Source: Albugo candida (Eukaryota > Oomycota > Peronosporomycetes > Albuginales). Taken from it: a stretch of 64,000 nt of DNA. Every line of letters begins with the position of its first letter. Position 1 is the stretch's first letter. The notes beneath the pieces are model-generated. The model was not told the origin of the DNA. It saw only the letters and a program-made list of their open reading frames with translations, and ran no database searches. Location: contig JBDOQK010000018.1 of assembly GCA_040437565.1 (NCBI GenBank), positions 434,001-498,000 of the forward strand, given 5' to 3'. This document shows positions 1-9,800 of this stretch, one piece after another. Made by a program: the position numbers and the translations under genes.

Positions 1-127
1 TCTTCCTCTTGAAGATTACCGACCACGCGGTCGTGTAGTGTTTGTGCTCGAGGCAAGCTATAATGTGAGAAAGAAGGCTCATGAAGCCTCTCTGAATCTG
101 TTAAAAACTTCAGTTCGAAAGTATTAA
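1..127 (+). CDS. 3' end of an unidentified protein-coding gene (5' part outside the window)
   Basis: Reading frame 2 is open from the window edge to a TAA at 125-127 and gives about 41 residues rich in Lys, Arg and Leu with a balanced, protein-like composition (start ...LEDYRPRGRVVFVLEASYN, end ...TSVRKY). The other two frames on this strand are quickly interrupted. I read it as the C-terminus of a gene entering from the left. No family is recognisable from so short a tail, so I give no function. It could be a decayed fragment, but the clean frame up to the stop favours a real gene end. Confidence 0.55.
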   Translation, partial: LPLEDYRPRGRVVFVLEASYNVRKKAHEASLNLLKTSVRKY

Positions 128-3100
128 GTCAGCCTCGTCCATATCGTGGCTTTTCTTCTGCCTCTACTTCTCCTGACGCAGATCCCACGACAGTGCGCAT
201 GTAGCACTCCCTGCCATCGCTGTCGAACAATACTGCACAGGGTGGATGAGAGTACAGCAGGATGAATTATCACCTGTGAGTATACCATCTGCGCAACCAG
301 GTATATGGCATATGATTATTATATTCTCTTTGACAATAACTTCCTGCCCTAAATGCTTGATGAAAATACCCAGAATAAATACATCAAGCTTTCATGAGCC
401 CAAAGCGAAAGTAGGGTCAAATTCGTATGGAATGAATGGCGGCTAAAATATGCTGTGCATGCCTCCGAGTCAAGAAGTACTTGCCACCTTCAGTAGCTGC
501 TTTAGCTTTTACTGTAGCTTAGAGACACGCGAATCAGCATGCTCTCCTTGAATAAAACATGCCGGGATCTTGCTCATATTCCGGATAAAATCAGGACGGA
601 TTTGAGTACCTACGTTTGCCGACTATAACAGAGTCTGTGGTAATGCTACGATCGACTACGTCGACTTGGATACACTATGGGCGATCAGTGAAAACGAGGT
701 CACCAACTTTAAGGGTGATGAACAACAAACAATCTCATACACGTCCTTCGAAAGGTTCGGTCTTGTAAGTTGGCCACGCACAAAATTTTCAACCTCAAGA
801 TTGCGCCCTTTCACTGAGCAGGGGTAATGAATGACGTTTTCTTCGGCTTCCTTAGCGTATCAGACTTCACGGTCCTACTGAACAGAATCCAGGAGTAGAT
901 AAAGCGGCGGTTTAATTGATTTGAGCCAAGTAGCAAATGTTCCCTGTATTTTTATCTTGCTGGTGATACTCTCAGTAGCACGCAAAAGCTAGCCTTATGA
1001 TGTGTCTGGCCTAATACGTTTGGGTATACACGCGCATTGTGGAACACTCTAATTGTAATCTAAGAGGGTGAGAAATTTTTCGATTGCGTTGTGTATTGTG
1101 ACAACAAGGAACCTGTTGGTATGGTCGTATGAAGACAATCAAATAGTGACGTTCACGTCCTTCCGTTCATCAATTTTGGCAGTTCCAAAGAGAGCGACGT
1201 GGATGAGAGCTTCAATTTTCGATGCTGCCTCTCTCACGCCTTACCGGCGTCACGTACGCACCCTGGGTTCTAATTCCGTTTTCGCTCGATCGCCATGTAA
1301 CGTTCGTATCCGGGCCTGAGAAAAAACGAGTTTTGCGTAGCACGTCCTAACATGAATGCGGAGACCTTTGAAGTGTCTACGTCCCACCCGAAAGTAGAGT
1401 CTAGCTAAAGCGCACACGATGCATAAAGTAGCAAAAGAATCGTACATGTGCACGTCGAAGCTCTGTTAACGCCTACATTCGAGGACAGAATATCTTCTTC
1501 ATTTATCATGATTTATTCTTGCATATGCTCTGAGATGCGTGAGTTCGTACCAGACTATGATGTTGATTTCATGAAAAATGAATACCAAAGATGAACTACC
1601 AAAGTTGGTTGCGATAACATGCCCATCAATTCGTCGACGAAAAAATTTGTTCAACTAGCTCGAAGAGTCAGCTTGGCGCACAGACACGGCAAAAAATTAG
1701 ATAAGAAGAGACGAGAAGTTGAGTACATATAAGAGGATATATTCTACTGGATGCAAGACGCTGCCACTGCGGGCCTCAGCAGTTGGTGCAAAACGACTCA
1801 GGATTCAATTACCACAAACGGGATAGACCTAGATCGCATCATGAAGATTCTTAACCTGAACGTAACGAAGCTCAAGCTTCCATCAAGTTTTCTCGCTAAC
1901 AACGGTCTCAGCGTGGAGGTTGTGACACAATATGTTTCATCCGCTCACAAGTTTTCTACGACCCATTCTAGAAGCCACAAGAAAGTAGGGTGTTCTGGTG
2001 TTATTATTTTGTAGACCAGCCAGCAAGAGTATTTCATAGACGTCAACAAACGACAACACTTTTTACATTCTGAATAAGTCGTTTTTTTTTTNNNNNNNNN
2101 NNNNNNNNNNNNNNNNNNNNNNNNNNNNNNNNNNNNNNNNNNNNNNNNNNNNNNNNNNNNNNNNNNNNNNNNNNNNNNNNNNNNNNNNNNNAGACACGGC
2201 AAAAAATTAGATAAGAAGAGACGAGAAGTTGAGTACATATAAGAGGATATATTCTACTGGATGCAAGACGCTGCCACTGCGGGCCTCAGCAGTTGGTGCA
2301 AAACGACTCAGGATTCAATTACCACAAACGGGATAGACCTAGATCGCATCATGAAGATTCTTAACCTGAACGTAACGAAGCTCAAGCTTCCATCAAGTTT
2401 TCTCGCTAACAACGGTCTCAGCGTGGAGGTTGTGACACAATATGTTTCATCCGCTCACAAGTTTTCTACGACCCATTCTAGAAGCCACAAGAAAGTAGGG
2501 TGTTCTGGTGTTATTATTTTGTAGACCAGCCAGCAAGAGTATTTCATAGACGTCAACAAACGACAACACTTTTTACATTCTGAATAAGTCGTTTTTTTTT
2601 TATTCTGTGGTCAGCGCCAATGGTTTATTCAACATGATAATCCAGATCGAAGAGCAACCAGGAGCCCCAAGTCGATTGTCAGCACTTGAGAGGAAATCGC
2701 TAATGCCTCGGATTTTGAGGAGTGGTGCGAATATATGCGGAAAAAAGGCACCAAATGTTTCCAAAGTGAGGTCATCATTGAAATTTCGTGGGTAGGAAAG
2801 TTGCCAAACCTCTAATTTCGAGATTCGTAGCTTTCCATAGTGCATTCTTTCTCGTCATGACGTGAAAGGCGTGCTCTTGTCCCGCAGTTGCTGCTTCCGT
2901 CAGTTTGGACCTGCATTGTATCATCTCCTCAAGCAATAACTGAGTGTAGAAAAATACGTTTCACAATTCGTGATCAGTAGCTTCCAGAGCATTTATTAAT
3001 TCACAGCATCTGATGTCACAGGTTTTCTTATAGAAATCTGTGTGTGATGGTGCCAGCTTCCAAAAAAAAGGAAACACTACCAGATAACTGCTTCGATTTT

Positions 3101-3738
3101 GCATTCTTTCGCTCCACTTTTTGTAAGGTAACTCTAGCAATCACTTGAGGTAAATTTATCTGGGCGAAGAGAGAAGTCCTGATAAATGTGGCTTTGTTAA
3201 TTTGGTATCTGTCTGTTCATGTTCGCTTTTGAACAATTCTCTCTTGCGGAAGAACCAAGAGAATCGGCAGGTTTGTCCTCATTCGAAAGAGCTAATATCT
3301 TATTTAAGAAAAAGGAGTGTCCTGATGCTAATCAACACCGAGTTCTCCGAGCATCATACCTCGTCTTCACGGGCGTATAATTAAGATTAAAATCGGCTAG
3401 TTATTGTGATCTGTGCACCGAGACATAAATAATGCGCACATGCACTACTAATTTCTGATAGCCTCGAAACACCGTATTGCATTCATCGTTAACCTTGTGC
3501 TCTCTAATGAGATGCAACACTTTGTTCTTAGGCACGAGACCTTACTGAGCTATCTTCATTCGTTCTGTATCAGCCGTGGGGAGTAAGAAACACCCATCTC
3601 AAAAAACATTTTGTCAGTCAAGACTCGAAATTGTTGCTATATCAATCTTACCAGCGAAATGGATGCGACAATAATTCGTAAAATAAATGATGGATTGTTC
3701 GTTTCCAAAAGCACACTGGCATCACCCGGTTAATTAGA
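128..3738. other. Gene-poor stretch, no supported gene
   Basis: Several open frames of 60-100 codons occur on both strands, but none has a recognisable domain, consistent splice sites or support from a neighbour. Part of the stretch (1682-2092) reappears after an N run at 2192-2602 as an assembly duplication. A short frame starting at 1751 (87 codons) is the most protein-like, but I see no family in it. The stretch may hold decayed sequence or untranslated regions of the flanking genes. Confidence 0.4.
1682..2602. repeat. Assembly duplication around N run 2092-2191 (1682-2092 = 2192-2602)
   Basis: The roughly 410 bases left of the N run reappear identically right of it at an offset of 510. 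A perfect duplicate that begins exactly at the edge of a 100-N spacer is what unmerged overlapping contig ends look like. I treat it as an artefact, not a tandem repeat. Confidence 0.85.
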
Positions 3739-5161
3739 TCATAATACTGCACAAATGTTTGATTGAAGGTACCTGTCGGAGAGCAGAAGACCAGAAAATC
3801 CCATGACGAGTGAAATGAGTGCAAGATTGGAATGCTTATGATCACGGAGGACTCTATAAGATGAAATGGCTAAAGCAATTGCGGCAATGCCAAAAGCGGC
3901 TAGCGCAACTTGCTGGTATTGCTTTTTTCAAAAGTATACAAGACAATATCAATGTCTTCCCAACAAAACATGCACAGGCGTGATTACATACCAAGGAAGT
4001 ATCAAACAGTAACACTGACTCTCCTGCTGTGCGCCAAGTCATAGATATTGCGATCCATTTGGCGAAAACTCGATCATCTTTTCGATGCAAATTGTACATG
4101 AATAAGAAGAGCGATACCGCAAAAAGTAGCCAGACTCGTCCTATATCTGCAATGAAGTGGCAATAAAAAATACATGAAAATTTCAAACCGGGAGTGCATA
4201 TGTATACGTACAGGCTACTGGAGGAATTATGTAGCCAAGATTCTCAAAAAAGGTCCAATATTGTGTTAGTAGCCACCGTGTTGACAACACTGGCAGCAAA
4301 GCAATGATGATGCCAGATACGCATATTGAAGGATGTCGCCATGAGCGTCGCTGATAGGTACTCTTTCTTTTAGCATACATAGAGGATGCACCACTTGCTT
4401 CATCTCGGCGTAGAATTTCATATTTGCTCTGACCACCGGTTTGGTAAATTTCCAAGAGCTCTTCCTCTTCAACTTCGGGTTCGCCATTGTAGTTTCGATG
4501 CGTTTTTCTTTGAATTCTGATGCTTTGTGCATTTTCTGGATCACCATTTTGCAGAGTTGTGTTAGCAGCTGCAACATTTGGAGGCTTTGACAATTTTTTT
4601 GTTACTTCTGATTCAAAAATCTCACGCATGTGAGAGCGGTGTTGTCTCGGGGATCGGCGAGTCGGTGTACTTGATTTCGCCGCTGCAGATTCGACATATT
4701 CTCGCGTTTTTGAAGTTCCTCCGTTCAAAGATATGCTATGCTTTTCTTCAAGTAGCAGTGAACTTGAGGAAGATGAAATTCGGCTTCTTCTTGGACTTGG
4801 TGTCTGGCTCCGAATGTGTGATCTCGCCGGGCTTCTGCCCCGTGCTGGGCTCTTTTTCCGCGTACGCGACGGTTTTCGAATCCGAAGAGGCGATCTTTCC
4901 GGAGAAGACTGATCGCTTAGGCTCGCAATGTCCTCTGTTTTCTTTCTTTCTCGTTCAAACGCACGGACGACAGATCCATGACCATCTTTCATCAAATCCA
5001 CACGGCTTTCCCTATTAGCAAATGATATTAGCTTGGTTTGAGATGAGCGTTGATGATACGAACCAAGTATTATTCTCTTCTCCGTATCCTTTCCATTTGA
5101 TCAGGTAGTACACACGATTGTGTCGCATATCACGATCGATAATTCGCTCAATCTTCGGCAT
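3739..5161 (-). CDS. Chromodomain + RS-rich linker + multi-pass membrane protein (lamin-B-receptor-like layout)
   Basis: Four exons (5161..5064, 5011..4212, 4146..3992, 3921..3739) with GT-AG introns join in phase to a 411-aa protein. Residues 1 to about 45 form a chromodomain with the core YYLIKWKGYGEENNTWE and a following FERERKK helix. The Trp and Tyr of the methyl-lysine cage in the WKGY motif are present, while the first cage aromatic is not obvious with this start. Residues about 50-110 are rich in Arg-Ser and Ser-Pro pairs, as in RS domains. From about residue 240 to the end lie four to six hydrophobic segments, the clearest being SGIIIALLPVLSTRWLL, VWLLFAVSLFLFMYNL and VALAAFGIAAIALAI. 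Chromatin reader + RS region + membrane spans recalls the metazoan lamin B receptor, which uses a Tudor domain and has 8 spans. By analogy an inner nuclear membrane role is likely, but this is inference. The last acceptor could be 9 nt downstream without changing frame. Confidence 0.75.
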
Positions 5162-5198
5162 TACGATCAACCGTGCTTGAAAGAGTCTTCTATTATAG

Positions 5199-5583
5199 AT
5201 GGCAGAGTACCTTCTCGAAGCCAGCAGTTTTATTGACCGTCTAGTATTCATGTCAGCAGCGATCAGGTACATCAGTCTTATTCGGTGCGAAGCAGAGTAC
5301 GATTTAGATGCGTGCAAGGAGTACTTCTGCATGTCTTGCACTCATATGAGCTAGGCCTAAAAAAGACTGTTATGAGGAAGTAAGCAATGCTCCTTTACTT
5401 TTTCCAAATACTGTAAAGTACTATGCGGCAACTCGGTTACTATTCGATACCAAGGAGTGTTTTGATGCGGTTTTGCGCCTAGTTGGATTCACTTTCTTAT
5501 TGATAAACATCACCTTGCAGTCATTACGAAACATTGCTGTTAATACGAGGCAAGAAATGCTAGAAACTCCGCTTTGGCGATAG
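5199..5583 (+). CDS. Small 116-aa protein of unknown function, one very short intron
   Basis: An ATG at 5199 opens a frame to 5320. A 34-nt GTACTT...CTAG intron (5321-5354) then joins it in phase to 5355-5583, giving 116 residues with stop TAG at 5581-5583. The N-terminal exon reads MAEYLLEASSFIDRLVFMSA and the second exon contains a hydrophobic stretch near LRLVGFTFLLINITL. Cysteines fall in a C-x8-C-x5-C pattern around the splice junction. I recognise no family. It starts only 37 bp from the chromodomain gene on the other strand, so the two must share a promoter region or overlap in their 5' UTRs. A copy of the last exon part after the N run (from 5798) is an assembly duplication. The unusually short intron is the weakest part of the model. 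Confidence 0.5.
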
Positions 5584-6038
5584 ACATCTACTTAGTATAT
5601 ACACCCGCATTCACACTGATAGTCTCTTGAGCATATAAGGAGCTGATGACCCGAGGGTAAGACGTTTCTGGCTGAAGGATGTGCAACTGCGACAATGNNN
5701 NNNNNNNNNNNNNNNNNNNNNNNNNNNNNNNNNNNNNNNNNNNNNNNNNNNNNNNNNNNNNNNNNNNNNNNNNNNNNNNNNNNNNNNNNNNNNNNNNGTG
5801 TTTTGATGCGGTTTTGCGCCTAGTTGGATTCACTTTCTTATTGATAAACATCACCTTGCAGTCATTACGAAACATTGCTGTTAATACGAGGCAAGAAATG
5901 CTAGAAACTCCGCTTTGGCGATAGACATCTACTTAGTATATACACCCGCATTCACACTGATAGTCTCTTGAGCATATAAGGAGCTGATGACCCGAGGGTA
6001 AGACGTTTCTGGCTGAAGGATGTGCAACTGCGACAATG
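5457..6038. repeat. Assembly duplication around N run 5698-5797 (5457-5697 = 5798-6038)
   Basis: 241 bases are identical on both sides of the N run, at an offset of 341. The duplicate contains the 3' part of the small gene 5199-5583 and is best read as unmerged contig overlap. Confidence 0.85.
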
Positions 6039-6897
6039 CGCACCGGTAAACACGAGATTTGGCTTTAGCAACGAAACGTGTGTTACTTACACCAGATTAC
6101 AGGAAGTCTCGAACGTAGCAACATTAAGCGATAATGCCTTCATATTACACTTTCTACAGCGACTTTCGAGTTTTTTTTTTACTTTTCCTGCAAAAAGAAG
6201 ACACCAATCTATCAGCCAGATAAGTTGTGGACCTCGCCATCTACGTCGCTTTGATCAGACCGGACGACGTACATTATCGTGTTAGATGCTTTTAGCTGAT
6301 TTTAATATTGATTTGCTGCAGATACATAGCTAAATAGAGCGGCATCATGAATGCTACATAATATGTACGCGAGAAAGAGTCTTCCTGTCGCTTCTCGCTA
6401 CTCTAGTAGTGTCACAACTCGATAGAGGACAATCTTTCTATGGAATAGCAACTGCATACATGCATAATATAAATACAACTCGTTATCACATCAAGCCTTC
6501 AACAGCTCAAAAGTGACATGTGACCAATGTTTATGGAGTATCTTGACTTGCAATGATGTGTTCAACTGTCGAGCGAAGGTTGAGCATTGTTATCCACTCA
6601 TTTGGCACTCGTCGGTGTTTTATACAGCAATGGCAAGCATATAAAAGCACCGAATACTGGATCTTTCGAATTGGTGCAACTGAGTCACAATGAGGTTGTA
6701 GGCGTTGCCTGTCAGCATATCAACTGGTTGCTATCCTGGACCATCATCCATATAATGCATTTTCCTCTAAAGCAGCTCGCCGAACATATCGGACCCAAAT
6801 GTTTCACTTCATCTACATGCATAGTCTTGTCACAATCCCTGTACAGCAGCTGCCATCTGTTATGTCATCAGTCCATAGTGAGCAAAAGGGTTGATAT
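5584..6897. other. Intergenic, no supported gene
   Basis: Apart from the assembly duplication I see only short open frames on either strand without domains. A 104-codon plus-strand frame at 6587-6901 runs into the 3' end of the large minus-strand gene and looks like chance. Confidence 0.5.
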
Positions 6898-9800
6898 CTA
6901 AACCCAGAACTTCAATTTCGAGCCCTGCAGTCCAGTGCTATATCGGCCGGTTTTCCTCAAATCATTCTCATGCACATAAATCACTCCAACTTGGTTAACT
7001 TGTGCCCGCATATTGGTCAATTTGACTGTATAGATTCCATTTTCTGGCTGGATAGCCACAACAATACCCGATCCGAAATTAGATGTTTGCACGTTCATTC
7101 CGACCAACGCTTTCAAAGTATACTTGATTGCGTGAAAATCCACTACCCGTGTCTCATCGGTATGATTAATCTTTACAACTGCTACCCCCTTGGCGTGATC
7201 TAGATCAGTGATTGTTCCGGAACCATACGGGGTAACAACAAACTGACCCACAGTACTCCTCTTGGAGACGTATTGCATTGTACTGGAGCAAATCTCGTTA
7301 GACGTTGTCATGGCATGTCGCAACGCATTCGCAAAAAGATTTGTCGATGGAGTTTGTGCTGAGTCGATAGCTAATTCCTTCTCGCCGTTGCTATCCAGTG
7401 GACTAGGTTGTACTGACGACCCTCTTGATGAATTGGATGATATTGTCAGAGAATTTTTTCTGGTACGACTCCTACCTGAAGACGTTAGGAAAGACGGTAT
7501 CTTCTTTACTCTTGCCTGACGATGAATATCCGTTTCGGAAAATACTTGCGCGTTTCTGGTTGGATTTCGTCCGGTACTTGGATCCACAGCAAGCTCTATG
7601 AGATACTTCCGGTCTTTTACCATATACTCAATGACACAACCTTCACCAGCTGGGGTCGTGACCCACTCGTGTCGTAAAGCGGGGATCACATGCATAGTAT
7701 GAGGCGTACGGCAGTACATCATCATAGGCATTGAACCTGCTTGTAATTTTACAATGACGAATATCTCACCTTTGAGGTTGCACGCGACGACAGTACCCAG
7801 CCCGTACTTTGTACTGACCTTGCATCCTGCAGTTAGCATTTGTTCTTCGTGATCGCTGAAAGAGCTGGAAGTTGTTGTGTCCGACGAGCGATCTGATTTT
7901 GGGGTAGGATTCACCTGAAAGATCATTTTGAGTGCTTGCATCCCGCTGTGAAGGTGATCTTTCAAGACCTCGGTAGGAGCTTGTGATGACAGGAATCGGT
8001 CGTTGTCTGAGGCAGATTTAGTACTTGACTTGAGTTCTTTCTCGTTGTAGTCACACCGAGGTGTTGCTGGTGAACTCTCTGGTGTTGCTGGAGTGGAAGG
8101 AAGTGAATCTGTTGTTTTGATGGATGACGACTCGTGGTGCTGCGACAACGTGCTTTCCGAGTAGGCTTCTTCATCTTGATCTGAAGAATTATACTCATTT
8201 ACTATTGAGCGATTACTGTGGCAAGCAAATCCATTCACTTCATGTCGAGGCGTTCCAATGAACATGTCCGACTTCTGCGATTTATCTGATGAGACAGCCT
8301 CCACAGAGTTTAATTTTTTCGGGAACCATTTAGACCATAAATTGCTGCGGTGCACCACGGAGCCGAATTTTGAGTTCAAGTCATGGTCCGTCGACGAACG
8401 GTTACATGAGGTGTCATGACTGGACATAGTCGATGCTCCGTGTGATAAGGTTACATGGTCATCTTGCATACAAGGTGGAGTAGACGAGTGTATTGGCTCT
8501 ATGCGGCTGATATCTTCGTCGACTGATGCTTTTGTTGACTCCGATTCGACTAATACAGTAAGAGCCACTAATCTGGACAATTCTACTGTTCTTAATTTCG
8601 ATGAGCAATAAGAATCGCTACTTGCGTGAAGTGATAGAGTTCGATCGCCGACGGTGAAATGATTCCCTGTTGATTTCGCTGCTCCCGCTCTGTTTGGCTC
8701 ATCATCGCTGAGTTCACGACAAACCTGAAAGCTATCAATTACTGAGCCACCGAGCTTCTTCAACCCCTTGTGTGGCAGCTCGTCTCCTTTTGTTGAAGTC
8801 AAAACAGCAATAGCGGAACTGGTTGTCTCTATGGATAAGCATGAGTGAAATGATTCTAAGCAATCCTCAAGCTTCGCGTCTTCTTCAGTCTGAGTTGAAT
8901 TCTGTAACTGGTTGTCGCATTTTAGGTCCCATCCTTTGAAGACTGTAGATCCAGGAGTTCCTGGCCCGGAATACATTGATTTGGTACTGGAGGGTAACGA
9001 TTCAAGAATTGCTTCGCTGCAATCGGATGACTTAGATGATTGTCCCAGCGCAATATGTGTTGACGTTGACGACACTCTGGGCGTATTAGGATCAGACTGC
9101 GCATCTTTTGTTCCACATATAGTCGAAAATGCTGATAACAGTTTCCAGCCGGTTGAGCTACTTGACGTGAAGGTGTGATTTGGCGTGTTTGGTAACGACG
9201 TTGCTTCTGATTCCGATGATATACTATTAGAATTGACGTCTTGGAGGGAGCGTTTGGAGACATTGATCGATGAACATGAATGGAAAGAATCCGTTGCTTG
9301 ATCACTCGGTGCAACAGTATGTGCTTCGGACCGGTACGAGCGTATTCCCAGTGTATCAGATTCAATAGAATCTGCTATTCCCAAATCAGTTGGTGTCTTT
9401 AAAATCAGGCTGCACTTCGTTGAATCAAATTCAGAATCTACATTTTGCAACCGTTTTGTTCCAAAGAAAGATGCATCATCTGATCCGCCATAATTGTTGT
9501 TTTCTGTTTCAGGAAGTATTGCCAAAGAATTGTTGACAAAGTATGAGCTTACTTCAGCATTTTGCCCCTCGAAAATGAAATCATCAGCATCCAATGTATC
9601 AATCAGGTTTGTGGTCCCCGAATCGATCGCAGAGCTACTGGAGTATGATAGACTTGATGTTGGTAGTGATTTCTTCGAGCATGTCGCTGATTGAGCTATG
9701 TCATCATTTTCAGTCTCGGATTTCGATGTTGGAGTTTGTAGAAATAAAATCGATTTGCTTGGCAGTAAAGAACTGTCTAGTGTTTCTGTTTCAGAGGTGT

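Noticed and set aside
1682-2602. Direct repeats around N runs as tandem duplications or element ends
   Set aside because: They start exactly at gap edges, are identical, and collapsing them restores coding frames, so they are assembly artefacts.
5012-5161. Chromodomain as part of a retroelement integrase
   Set aside because: Chromodomains of chromoviral integrases are C-terminal. Here it is N-terminal and spliced in frame to RS-rich and membrane exons, with no integrase motifs nearby.
6587-6901. Plus-strand 104-codon frame as a gene
   Set aside because: No domain, no splice partner, and it runs tail-to-tail into the 3' end of the 1672-aa gene; it looks like a chance frame.
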